From: Treponema sp. | GTDB taxonomy: Bacteria > Spirochaetota > Spirochaetia > Treponematales > Treponemataceae | Length of the DNA: 64,000 bases | Direction of reading: 5' to 3' | NCBI GenBank assembly: GCA_017935745.1 | Contig: JAGBGX010000002.1 | Location: forward strand, 1-64,000 | Part shown: positions 33,566-42,900 of the stretch, one piece after another | Numbering within the stretch: position 1 is the stretch's first letter | How the letters are laid out: each line of letters starts with the position of its first letter | Translations under genes and position numbers: made by a program | The notes under the pieces: generated by a model | Seen by the model: only the letters and a program-made list of their open reading frames with translations | Database searches by the model: none | Told to the model about the DNA's origin: nothing

Positions 33566-35457
33566 GCAGAAAATCAGTTTTGAGTGCGGCCTTGTGCTGC
33601 CTTGCTGCCGTTTTTATCTGTTCATGCTCTTCTCATTCGGAAGGCGCTTCGTTTATTTCTTCCCTTGATTCCATTGATGCGTATATTTCCCAGAATTCTG
33701 CTGAAGATGCCTTGCGCAGCCTGAAAAAGCTTGGCAGAAAGGCATATACTTCCTACGAGCATCTCGGCGTGTACAAGCGGTATATGCTGCTTGGCGAGAC
33801 TGAATCGGCTGAACGGATTTTGAAACGGGGAATAAAGAAGCTCGGAAAGGATGCTGAGCTGTGCGCTGTGTATGCGAATTTCTTGCTGCGGCAGGACAGG
33901 CTTGAAGACGCGTTTTCAGTTTCACAGGCTCTTGAGAATTCTCCGTATGCCTCTCTGTATGCGGAATGCGTTTTGAGAAAGGCGCTTGTGTCCATGCAGG
34001 ACGGAGGGGATGTTCTGGAGGAGTCGTTTCAGCCTGTTTCAAAAAGAAAAAAACGTGCTGATGAAATTCCAGCTCAAAGATCTGCTGACGAAATAAAGAA
34101 CATTTTTTGCAGCCCTGCGTTTATTCCGGTGTATGAAAGCGCATTCAAAGGCTCGCAGGACAGCCTGTGGATTTTTAATGCCGCTTCCGTGCTGATGCGC
34201 AGCGGTGAGTATAAGAAGGCGGCTTCTCTGTATCCGCAGAAAATTGCAAGCAGCAGAGAAAGCCTTTTCTGGGGATGTGTTTTTTTTGATGCCGGGATGT
34301 ATGGCGAAAGCCTTGAGACACTTTCCGCCAGCAGACGGCTTGCTGCTCTGGACGGAGATCCGCGTCAGTCTGATTCGGTGCAGGCGGAAATCCGTTCCCT
34401 TGAGGCTGACGGACTGCATATAGCGGGTGAAGATGCTCAGGCAGAAGAAGTCAGGCAGGAAATCATGAGCCTCGCCGGCGGAACGTATGCGGCGCCTCTT
34501 GTCTATATGAACAGCGCGCTGTATGCCCGGCGCAACAGCGACCTTGACAGTGAGTACAGCCGCCTTGATTTTCTTGCGGCTGCGTTTCCCAGTTATATTC
34601 CCGGCATCGCTGCCAGCGGAGAATTTGCCCTTGAGCAGCTGAAGCAGCCGCCTGAAGATTATTTGACGCTTCATCTGCGCGAGTCAGGCCTGAAGACACG
34701 CGGCATGGAAAAAAAAGACAGAATTCCTTCGGTTTCTGTTGAATCAGTAATTGAACGGATTGACAGCCTTCTGGAGCAGGACGCAAGTCCGGCGCTTGTT
34801 GTTCTGCGGAATGAGCTTCTTTGTGAGCAGAACAAGATACAGAAAAATGTTCCGCCTGTTTCAAGCATCTGGAGCATGCTCGAGAAAAGCGCTTCGGGCA
34901 CAAATGTGTATCCGCCGGAAATTGCAGAATACTGCGTGCAGTTTTTGCTGGACGAAGGACTGTATGATGATGCAAAGTCGCTTTTTGAAGGCTGCTATGC
35001 GGCTTCCCATGACTATGCGCCGGAGGAAAATCCCGGAGTCCTTTCGCTGCGGGAATGCGAGACTGCGGCATGGTTTTACTGCAAGGAAGGAAATTTCAGC
35101 GCGGGAATGAAACTGTACCGGTTCATTGCGGATACGTATGGCGACCGTCTGCCGTCTCTTAATTCCTCAGAAAAAAATGCATCTGTTATAAATGCCTTTG
35201 TGAATCTTGGCGTACTGTATGCGAGCATGGACAAGACTCAGGAAGCGCTCAGCGCATTGAACAAGGCTTCCGCAAAAGCGCTTGACGGAGCGGAAAAGGC
35301 CGAAATTCTGTTCAGGATTGCCGAGCTTAGCTGGAATTCGGGCGATTCCTACAGTGCTTCCCGCGCCCTGAAGTACGCCCTTTCCCTGAATCCGGGCCAT
35401 AACCGGGCGAGGCTTCTTCAAAAGAAAATAAGCGCTGAAAAAAACGCGGGGCGGTAA
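33562..35457 (+). CDS. TPR-repeat lipoprotein of unknown function
   Basis: A 631-residue protein with a lipoprotein signal (LAAVFICSCSS; Cys20 or Cys22). The rest is a helical solenoid of TPR-like repeats: HLGVYKRYMLLGETESAERILKRGIKKLG, SGEYKKAASLYP, and near the C-terminus VNLGVLYASMDKTQEALSALNKASAKAL and LFRIAELSWNSGDSYSASRALKYALSLNPGH, the last being the best match to a canonical TPR. Start GTG 33562 overlaps the nusB stop (GTGA). It probably faces the periplasm as a scaffold; partner unknown. Its 3' end contains one arm of the transcription terminator. Confidence 0.75.
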   Translation: MSRKSVLSAALCCLAAVFICSCSSHSEGASFISSLDSIDAYISQNSAEDALRSLKKLGRKAYTSYEHLGVYKRYMLLGETESAERILKRGIKKLGKDAELCAVYANFLLRQDRLEDAFSVSQALENSPYASLYAECVLRKALVSMQDGGDVLEESFQPVSKRKKRADEIPAQRSADEIKNIFCSPAFIPVYESAFKGSQDSLWIFNAASVLMRSGEYKKAASLYPQKIASSRESLFWGCVFFDAGMYGESLETLSASRRLAALDGDPRQSDSVQAEIRSLEADGLHIAGEDAQAEEVRQEIMSLAGGTYAAPLVYMNSALYARRNSDLDSEYSRLDFLAAAFPSYIPGIAASGEFALEQLKQPPEDYLTLHLRESGLKTRGMEKKDRIPSVSVESVIERIDSLLEQDASPALVVLRNELLCEQNKIQKNVPPVSSIWSMLEKSASGTNVYPPEIAEYCVQFLLDEGLYDDAKSLFEGCYAASHDYAPEENPGVLSLRECETAAWFYCKEGNFSAGMKLYRFIADTYGDRLPSLNSSEKNASVINAFVNLGVLYASMDKTQEALSALNKASAKALDGAEKAEILFRIAELSWNSGDSYSASRALKYALSLNPGHNRARLLQKKISAEKNAGR

Positions 35458-35482
35458 AGGGAGCTTTTCAGCGTTTTGTTTT
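35433..35482 (+). terminator. Terminator overlapping the end of the TPR lipoprotein gene
   Basis: CGCTGAAAA (35433-35441, inside the coding region) pairs perfectly with TTTTCAGCG (35465-35473), followed by TTTTGTTTT. The left arm doubles as coding sequence for residues near the C-terminus. Confidence 0.7.
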
Positions 35483-35565
35483 GCCCGGAAGCGCTCATTG
35501 TGCGTGGCCGCGCGTTTTTCTTGAGTGAATTTCCGGCTGATTTTTTTGTTTTTTTTCCATAGAAT

Positions 35566-35599
35566 TTGACTTTCAGCTTGAAAATTTGTATTTTATAGT
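35566..35599 (+). promoter_or_regulatory. Candidate promoter region of groES
   Basis: TTGACT (35566-35571) is followed by AT-rich DNA with TATTTT (35589-35594, 17-nt spacing) and TATAGT (35594-35599). No CIRCE repeat is visible. Confidence 0.35.
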
Positions 35600-35646
35600 A
35601 TATCACATTTACAATTATTATATGTTTATTATGGAGGACTAAAAAA

Positions 35647-35919
35647 ATGAAAGTAAAACCCTTGGCGGACAGAGTGCTGGTAAAGCAGGTTGCAGCAGAA
35701 ACAAAGACTGCCGGCGGACTTTTTATTCCTGATACTGCGCAGGAAAAAACTCAGCAGGCTGTTGTTGAAGCTGTCGGGCCGGGAACAGAAAAGGAAAAAA
35801 TCACTGTGAAGCCCGGTGACAAGATTCTGTACGACAAATATGCGGGAACAGGAATCAAGATTGACGGCGAAGACTATCTTATTCTGAAGAATAATGACAT
35901 TATCGCTGTTGTAGAGTAG
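35647..35919 (+). CDS. groS: Co-chaperonin GroES
   Basis: A 90-residue GroES of normal length. It opens VKPLADRVLVKQVAAETKTAGGLFIPDTAQEK, where the mobile loop with GGLFIP contacts GroEL, and ends YLILKNNDIIAVVE. Seven copies cap the GroEL ring. GGAGG lies 10 nt before ATG 35647. groEL does not follow, so in this genome the two chaperonin genes are separate. Confidence 0.97.
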   Translation: MKVKPLADRVLVKQVAAETKTAGGLFIPDTAQEKTQQAVVEAVGPGTEKEKITVKPGDKILYDKYAGTGIKIDGEDYLILKNNDIIAVVE

Positions 35920-36293
35920 CATTTTCCGTAAAAATACATTTTCCCAGGCTTTCTCTGCGCTTTGTGTGCCAGACAGGCAGTGTCCGCTGAAATTTTTTCC
36001 GCGGGCTGCTGTATTGTCTGTATTATAGAAGAATTGCAGGAAAAGCAGCGGGAGCATACAGCGCGGTGAAGAGGAGCTGTGCCATTTTGTCAGCTCTTTT
36101 TCACCGTTTCTTTTTCTGTGGGTTGTATTGACTCATTTTCAGCTGAAAATAATCAGTCTGTGTCAAAATGATGCAGTTATTTTTGTGTATAAAGCATTCT
36201 GGTGTGCTGTTTTTGCAGAATTCCTTGCACATATTTAAAGTCTCACTTAAAATTTCAGAAAAAAAGCAGTTTTCACAGTAAATTCAAGAAAGT
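35920..36293 (+). other. Gene-free region between groES and the sigma factor gene
   Basis: No open reading frame is supported here. It holds a 15-bp stem (GGTGAA-GAG-GAGCTG at 36065-36079 against CAGCTC-TTT-TTCACC at 36091-36105) followed by T-rich DNA, a possible terminator for groES, and a perfect 16-bp palindrome ATTTTCAGCTGAAAAT at 36135-36150. The palindrome is about 150 nt upstream of the sigma54 promoter and could be an enhancer site. Confidence 0.5.
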
Positions 36294-36308
36294 TGGCATG
36301 ATTTATGC
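36294..36308 (+). promoter_or_regulatory. Sigma54 (RpoN) promoter of the sigma factor gene
   Basis: TGGCATGATTTATGC matches the -24/-12 consensus TGGCACG-N4-TTGC at all but two positions, including the invariant GG and GC exactly 10 nt apart. The expected start site near 36320 leaves a leader of about 28 nt with GGAGG at 36338-36342. Confidence 0.7.
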
Positions 36309-36347
36309 TTGTCTATAAGTGTGAGAATGGCTCACATGGAGGAATCT

Positions 36348-37202
36348 ATGAATACTGCTTCTGTAAAAGAGTATGATGTTGTACGGCTTCATCTTAATGA
36401 AGTAAAAAAAATCCCTCTTCTTTCAAATGATGAAGAAACCGCGCTTGCTGTAAGGGCCGCTGCCGGAGACAAGGCTGCGCGGGACAAGCTTCTGACTTCC
36501 AATATGCGTTTTGCAATCAAGGTCGCCTCCCAGTATCTGAACAAGGGGCTTGAATATGAGGATCTGATAAGCGAAGGATACCTCGGTTTGATACGGGCTG
36601 TGGAGCACTTTGATGTGACAAAGGGATATCACTTCATTTCTTATGCAGTATGGTGGATCCGCCAGAGTATCATGAAAGCGATTATAGACCTTGGACGCCC
36701 GATCCGTCTGCCGGTGAACAAGGATGCTGAAGTCCGGGAAATAAAAAAGGCATGCCGCGCAGTGAATCCTGCCGGACAGAAATCAGAGGAAGACGAGCTT
36801 GAGGAAGTTGCCTTGCGCCTTGGAATGACAAAGCATCACGTGCGCGAGATGATCAATATTTCTCAGGAGATGATCAGCCTTGATTCTCCTGTCAGCTTTA
36901 GCTCCGAGACTTCGCTTATGGACACTGTTGCCTCGGAGGCCGTTACGCCTGAGGAAGAAGCCATGAATTCTTCCCTCAAGGATGAAATCAACGAGGTTCT
37001 TTCTTCTCTGGATAAAAAATCTGTAGAAGTTCTGAACATGAGATACGGGCTGAACGGACAGAGCGCGCGGACTCTTAAGGAAGTCGGCGAGTGCCTGAAT
37101 CTTTCAAGGGAGCGGGTGCGTCAGATTGAAAAGCACGCTATCTTGAAAATCAAGTCAAGCAGGAGATGCCAGTCGTCTCTGAAGGATTATTATGCAGCCT
37201 GA
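36348..37202 (+). CDS. Sigma70-family RNA polymerase sigma factor (RpoD/RpoS-like)
   Basis: A 284-residue group 1/2-type sigma factor with regions 1.2 through 4.2 but no long region 1.1. Region 1.2 is VVRLHLNEVKKIPLLSNDEE; region 2 has LLTSNMRFAIKVASQYLNKGLEYEDLISEGYLGLIRAVEHFD and SYAVWWIRQSIMKAI; region 4.2 is TLKEVGECLNLSRERVRQIEKHAILKI. The small size and loss of region 1.1 favour an alternative, RpoS-like role over the primary sigma. ATG 36348 is chosen for GGAGG at 36338. A sigma54 promoter lies just upstream. Its last 53 nt overlap the convergent recG end. Confidence 0.9.
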   Translation: MNTASVKEYDVVRLHLNEVKKIPLLSNDEETALAVRAAAGDKAARDKLLTSNMRFAIKVASQYLNKGLEYEDLISEGYLGLIRAVEHFDVTKGYHFISYAVWWIRQSIMKAIIDLGRPIRLPVNKDAEVREIKKACRAVNPAGQKSEEDELEEVALRLGMTKHHVREMINISQEMISLDSPVSFSSETSLMDTVASEAVTPEEEAMNSSLKDEINEVLSSLDKKSVEVLNMRYGLNGQSARTLKEVGECLNLSRERVRQIEKHAILKIKSSRRCQSSLKDYYAA

Positions 37203-39366
37203 GCTGTGAAAATGCGTCATAGCGGGCGGCTTTCAGGATTTCCTTGTCCCGGGCTATTTCTGCTATGTTCAGGGAAAGATAGCCTGACTGCGCTGTTCCG
37301 AGCAGTTCGCCGGGGCCGCGCAGCTTCAGGTCTTCTTCAGCAATAAAGAAGCCGTCTGTGCTCTGGCGGAGCGCCTTGAGCCGGGCAATGCCTGTCTGTG
37401 TAATTGTTTTTCCGTATGTTAAAAAGCAGTATGACTGGAACGGGCCGCGTCCGACACGCCCTCTGAGCTGATGAAGTTCCGCCAGGGCGAATCTGTCTGC
37501 ATGCTCGACTGCAATGCAGGTTGCATTTGGAACGTCAACGCCGACTTCAACGACTGTTGTTGCAACAAGGACTGATATGGCGCCTGATGAAAATTCCGTG
37601 AGAAGCTCCGCCTGCATTTTTTCGTCTGTCTTGCCGTGAATGAGGGCGCACTTGTATTCCGGGTAGACTTCCCTGGAAAGAAAGGCGAACATTTCTTCAG
37701 CTGATTTTACAGGCGTCTTTTCGCTGCCGACATCTTCAGCATCGCCTATCCTCGGATAAACAAAATAAGCCTGATGCCCGGCTTTCAGCTCCCTGCGGAC
37801 TGCTTCGTAGACATTCCGTTCGTTTCCAAAGGCGGTGAGGTATGTTTTTACCGGGAGGCGGCCGGAAGGCATTGTGCGGATTATGCTGATATCAAGATCG
37901 CCGAAAGCTGTAAGCGCAAGCGTCTGGGGAATCGGAGTGGCGCTCATCATAAGCAGATCGGGGGCATGGGCAGTCTGTCCGCGGGTGATTCTGCCTTTTG
38001 CGACAATTGACTCGCGCTGAGTGACGCCGAAGCGGTGCTGCTCGTCGATGACTGCAAGCTGAAGGTTTTTGTACAGCGTGTTCCGGCTGAAAAGCGCATG
38101 GGTGCCGATTACAATGTCGATGGCTCCGTCCCTGAGCGCATTGACCAGATTGTGCCTCCCGGAAGCCTTTACGTTGCCTGTAAGGAATGCCGTGCGTATG
38201 CCTGCTGGAGCGAGCAGCTTTGCAGCGTTTTCTGCATGCTGCCTGGCCAGCAGTTCTGTGGGAGCAAGCACTGCGCATTGTCCGCCGTAGTCAACAGTTC
38301 TGAGGCAGACGAAAAATGAAACGAGCGTTTTGCCCGAACCGACATCGCCCTGCAGGAGCCGCTGCATGGAAAACGGCTGCCGGGTGCAGTTTTCCGGGCC
38401 GTTTATCATCGCATTGCATTCCATCTGGCTTCTGTCGATGTCGCGGTTCATGTCAAGGATTGCCTGCATCTGATGAGCTGTCAGGGCAAACGGAAGGCTC
38501 TGGTAAAGCTTTTTTTGGCGGGGAGAAAGGCTTTTTTCAAAATCTGCGGAAATCTCCTGCTGGCTGCGGGCAGAAACTGCGGAACCGGAAGAAAGCGGCT
38601 CTTCTTCCGAAAGAATCGGCTCCGGCAGAAATCCGCGGTGCCGGAGAGTCCGCACTGCCATTTTATATTCAAAAAGGTACAGCTCTTCATAAATCAGCGT
38701 GTTCCGCGCTTCTTCTGCCTGAATCATAGTCTGCGGCTGGTGAATAAGGCGGATTGCCTCGCTTTTGTGCAGGAGGTTTCGCGACTGCCTGACTTGCTCT
38801 GGCATTTCATCGCTGATTGTCTGCGCATACTGCCTGAGCGCCGCCGCGACTGCCTTTGCGTATGTTTTTCTTGAAAGCCCTTCTGTCAGTGAGTATGACG
38901 GAATGACACCGCTGCCTGGAACCGGGAGCTGGCTGTAGTCCTGTACTGTTCCGCTGTATGAAATCCGTTCCGCTTCAAATGAAGATGACTGAAGCTCGCC
39001 GTATTTTTCTTCAAATTTGCCTGTGACTGCAACAATGCTGCCTTCTGGAAGCGACTTCTCGAGGAAGCTCCTGTTAAAGGCGACAAGCCATGCATTGGCG
39101 GTTCCGTCGGTTACGGCGATTTTCAGTGTTTTCATTTTTCCGTAGCCGAACCATGCGTGGGCGGTCACCTGGCATATTGTGTGGACTTTCGGGAACAGAG
39201 AAAAATCCCTGAGGCAGACTTTTGCAGTTCTGTCTTCGTAGCTGCGCGGGTAGGAAGAAAGCAAGTCTGCAACGGTAAAAATTCCCAGGGATGCAAGCTG
39301 CCGCGCTGTTGCAGGCCCTACGCCCGGCAGCGATTCCACGGCAGCCGCAAGCTCGCGCAGAATCAT
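37150..39366 (-). CDS. recG: ATP-dependent DNA helicase RecG
   Basis: A 738-residue SF2 helicase that remodels stalled forks and branched DNA. An N-terminal helix-hairpin-helix VESLPGVGPATARQLASLGI leads into the OB-fold wedge domain. Helicase motifs: MQRLLQGDVGSGKTLVSFF (I), APTELLARQHAE (Ia), AVIDEQHRFGVTQR (II), LLMMSATPIPQTLAL (III), and VATTVVEVGVDVPNA with QLRGRVGRG (V-VI). It begins on the base after the yggT stop codon (TAG then ATG), so the pair is coupled. The 3' end overlaps the convergent sigma gene by 53 nt. Confidence 0.96.
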   Translation of the reverse strand: MILRELAAAVESLPGVGPATARQLASLGIFTVADLLSSYPRSYEDRTAKVCLRDFSLFPKVHTICQVTAHAWFGYGKMKTLKIAVTDGTANAWLVAFNRSFLEKSLPEGSIVAVTGKFEEKYGELQSSSFEAERISYSGTVQDYSQLPVPGSGVIPSYSLTEGLSRKTYAKAVAAALRQYAQTISDEMPEQVRQSRNLLHKSEAIRLIHQPQTMIQAEEARNTLIYEELYLFEYKMAVRTLRHRGFLPEPILSEEEPLSSGSAVSARSQQEISADFEKSLSPRQKKLYQSLPFALTAHQMQAILDMNRDIDRSQMECNAMINGPENCTRQPFSMQRLLQGDVGSGKTLVSFFVCLRTVDYGGQCAVLAPTELLARQHAENAAKLLAPAGIRTAFLTGNVKASGRHNLVNALRDGAIDIVIGTHALFSRNTLYKNLQLAVIDEQHRFGVTQRESIVAKGRITRGQTAHAPDLLMMSATPIPQTLALTAFGDLDISIIRTMPSGRLPVKTYLTAFGNERNVYEAVRRELKAGHQAYFVYPRIGDAEDVGSEKTPVKSAEEMFAFLSREVYPEYKCALIHGKTDEKMQAELLTEFSSGAISVLVATTVVEVGVDVPNATCIAVEHADRFALAELHQLRGRVGRGPFQSYCFLTYGKTITQTGIARLKALRQSTDGFFIAEEDLKLRGPGELLGTAQSGYLSLNIAEIARDKEILKAARYDAFSQLRLHNNPSETTGISCLT

Positions 39367-39948
39367 CTAAAACAGAAGCCCGGTTATAAAGGCAACGGCG
39401 AGGCGCAGTGCAATCTGGACGAAGATGAGCGTTATGATTGAAATAATCAGGGCTGTTTTGTAGCTTGTTTTGCGCCCGAGCGAAAATACGCGTGCGATGC
39501 TGTAGACAAACGGAGAAATCGAGCTGTCAATCTGGTTCGCCATAAATCCGCCTGTGCCGTAGGAATCCCTGCTGAACAGGAGAATGGCAAGACGGACTGC
39601 AAACAGAATGATGATGAATGTTATGAGCGATGAAACGATTGTGTATGCTATTTCCACTGCAAAAGCCACAAGCATCGGGAAAGAGACTGTCCCTCCGTTC
39701 CCGAGCATGGAAAAGAGCGAGGCTCCGGCGCCAAGAATGCAGAGCGCAAGTGCCGGGCTGAAGTCAAAGCTGCCGATTCTGAGCCACCGTATGCCTCTGA
39801 ACAGGTTCAGGTAGGGATCGCAGAGCTGCGCCAAAACTGAATAGAAGCGGCCGTATGAGAATCCTGAAATCCACGTAAGGATAATCCTGAAAAAGCAGAT
39901 AAGCGAATATGCTGAAAGCAGCGCTGAAATGACTTTAAAGATATGCAT
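39367..39948 (-). CDS. YggT family membrane protein (two YggT domains)
   Basis: A 193-residue membrane protein with four to five helices arranged as two YggT repeats: IFKVISALLSAYSLICFFRIILTWISG, CDPYLNLFRGIRWLRIGSFDFSP, then SSLITFIIILFAVRLAILLFSRDSYG and SSISPFVYSIARVFSLGRKTSYKTALIISI. YggT proteins relate to chloroplast YCF19/CCB3 and to cell-division or envelope upkeep; function here is unknown. ATG 39948 is chosen because GGAGG precedes it by 7-8 nt; the frame is open to 39984. It sits between dnaE and recG in an operon. Confidence 0.85.
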   Translation of the reverse strand: MHIFKVISALLSAYSLICFFRIILTWISGFSYGRFYSVLAQLCDPYLNLFRGIRWLRIGSFDFSPALALCILGAGASLFSMLGNGGTVSFPMLVAFAVEIAYTIVSSLITFIIILFAVRLAILLFSRDSYGTGGFMANQIDSSISPFVYSIARVFSLGRKTSYKTALIISIITLIFVQIALRLAVAFITGLLF

Positions 39949-39988
39949 GGTCTTTCCTCCAAAAAATGAAATGTTCAGCTGCAAAGGC

Positions 39989-42900
39989 CTATTCAGTCCA
40001 GATTTCCTGGACTCCCGGAATGTCCTTGAGGCTGTCCAGAAATTCCGGGGAGCCGGGAACAGTCATCTGTGAATTTGCCTTTACAATGTACGGCGTTCCG
40101 TTTACATCTATATGAAAATATACTAACAGACTGCCTGTTCCGCCAAACAAAACGTCCCGCAGCGGAGCAATTTCCTTTGCGGAATTAAATCCTTCTTCCA
40201 GCTGAATATGCAGGCTGCCTGCTGATTTTTGCTGCAATGTTTCAAGGTCTTCCAGTGAGTCCACGATAAAAGTCACGGCATCTTCCCGTGTGCCGTCAAC
40301 CTTGCCTTTGAAGGCGTATACGTGCTCAGGCTGTATTTTGTCCTTGAGCAGTTCCCATGTCTTTGGGAAAAAAGTCAGGTCAATCAGCCCGGTAAAGTCA
40401 GCAAGCAGCCCGAACGCCATCGGGGAGCCTTTCTTTGTCAGTATGGTGCGCACTTCCTGCATCATGCCGATTGCAATATATGTTTTTCCGTTGCTGCGCA
40501 TCTGCCAGGAATTTTTTCCGCTTGCTGCCAGAGCAGCTTTTTCAGCCCGGTCCACTTTTGCCCACCGTTCGATTGTTTCGCTTGTGCATGTGGCGCATGT
40601 TTCTATGACTTTTTTATAGTCATCGAGCGGATGCCCTGAAATAAAGCAGCCGATAAGATCCTTTTCAATGTTCAAAAGCTCCATTTTCGGCATTTCTTCG
40701 CATTCTTCAAATATGAAGTCATCGAATTCCTTGATTCCGGCATCTTCAAACAGGCTTGCCTGCCCGTATTCCTTTGAAGCGTTCTTTTTGTCTTCATACT
40801 CAATGACGCGGTTGAAGTTGGATATGAGTGTTGCGCGGTTCTGTCCGAGCTTGTCAAATGCGCCGGTCCGTATGAGGACATCAATTGCCTTTTTGTTCAC
40901 TTCCTTCTGGTTTATGCGCTCCATAAAATCGATGAACGACTTGTATGGCCCGTTTGCTTCCCGCTCTTCCACAATTGCTTTTGCGGCGGCATCTCCCATT
41001 CCCTTGATTCCCTTCAGCCCGAAAATAATGCGGCCGTCTATGGCGTCAAAGATGGAGTCGGAGCGGTTTATGTCAGGAGGATCCACGGGGATTCCCATTT
41101 TTCTGGCTTCCTTGATGTATTCAGGGAGCGTGTCCGTGGAGTTGATTTCGTTTGTCAGGTTTGCCGCCATGAATTCCGCGGGCTTGTGGGTCTTGAGCCA
41201 GCCTGTCCTGTAGGCGAGAACCGTGTAGGCGGCCGCATGGGACTTGTTGAATCCGTAGCCTGCGAACGGAACCATGATGTCAAAAATTTCGTCAGCATGC
41301 TCCTTTGTGTAGCCCTGCTTTACGGCGCCTTCTTCAAATTCCGTTTTTTTGCTCATGAGGACTTCGATTTTCTTTTTTCCCATGGCACGCCGCAGCATGT
41401 CCGCGCCGCCGAGCGAAAATCCGGCTATTTTCTGGGCCACTTGCATGACTTGTTCCTGATACACCATGACGCCGTATGTTTCCTTTAGGAGGCCTTCAAG
41501 GCACGGGTCAGGGTAATGAATCGTTTCAGGATTCCATTTTCCTTCAATATATTGCGGAATATATTCCATAGGGCCCGGACGGTACAGCGCGTTCAAGGCG
41601 ACAAGCTCTTCTATGCAGCGGGGCTTTGCCTGCCGGAGGATTTTTTGCATTCCCGGGGATTCAAACTGGAAGATTGCGACAGAGTCTCCGCGGCAGAACA
41701 GGTCGAATGTGTCGGAGTCTGACTCGCTGACATTCTCAGTATGGAATTCCGGCTCGCCCGGCGGCAGGTGCTTGTTGATGATGTTTTCAGCATAGCGGAT
41801 AAGCGAAAGCGTCTTAAGCCCGAGATAGTCAAATTTGACAAGTCCGCACGGCTCAATAATATCCATTGTATACTGAACAGCAACTTCGCCGGTTTTCGGA
41901 TCCTTGAAGATTGGCGCCCAGTCCGGGAGCGGTGTCAGCCCGATCACCATCCCGGAAGCGTGAAGCCCTGTGTTGCGGATAAGCCCTTCGAGCTTGAGGC
42001 ACAGGCGGAAGAGCCGCTCAAACTTGGGATCGTCCTTGTACGGAATGAGCTGTCCGCCGTCCGGCATTTTTTCCGTAGGCTCGCTGAATGCGTCCTTGAA
42101 GCTTGCCTTGGGGCTGTCGGGAATGCACTTCTTGAGCATATTGACATCATTGAGCGGAATTCCAAGGACGCGTCCGACATCAGCAATGCAGTTCTTGGGC
42201 TTTAAAGTTCCGAACGTTACGATATGCCCCACCTGGGGATCGCCGTATGTTTCCCGCGTGTGCTGGATTATATCCTGGCGGAAATCGAAGTCCATGTCGA
42301 TGTCAAAGTCCGGCATGGAAACGCGCTCAGGATTCAGAAACCGCTCAAAAATTAAATTGAATCTGAACGGATCGATATCTGTAATCTGCATGCAGTATGC
42401 GACAAGGGAGCCTGCCCCGGAGCCGCGGCCCGGCCCGATTGGAATTCCGTGTTCTTTCGCCCAGTTTATAAATTCCCACACGATAAGGAAGTAGCCGGAA
42501 AATCCCATCTTGAAAATGATTCCAAGCTCATACTCGCACCGCTGCCTGATTTCATCAGTTACTTCCTTGTACCGCAGCTTCAGGCCTTTTTCAACCAGAT
42601 GGCGCACAAAGTCGTCCTGGTTCAGCGCGTAGTCTTCATGCCTGCGGAATTCCTCTGGAAGCGTAAACCGCGGAAGGCAGTCCCTGAGTTCCTGCGTTGT
42701 GTACTGATGAATAGTCAGATTGCACATGGATGCAATTTTGAGCGTGTTTGCGATTGCTTCAGGATAATCGGGAAAGAGGGATTCCATTTCCCGGTCTGTT
42801 TTCATGTACCATTCAGTGCGCCCTTCGCCCATTGTCTGGTGCGGCTCGTCCAGCAGTTTTTTAAATCCTATGCAGCGCAGCACGTCCTGGGCTTCCGCAT

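Noticed and set aside
35541-35647. CIRCE heat-shock operator upstream of groES or htpG
   Set aside because: No TTAGCACTC-N9-GAGTGCTAA-like inverted repeat is present in either leader.
37774-38319. Plus-strand open frames inside recG
   Set aside because: They are antisense shadows; recG helicase motifs run continuously on the minus strand.
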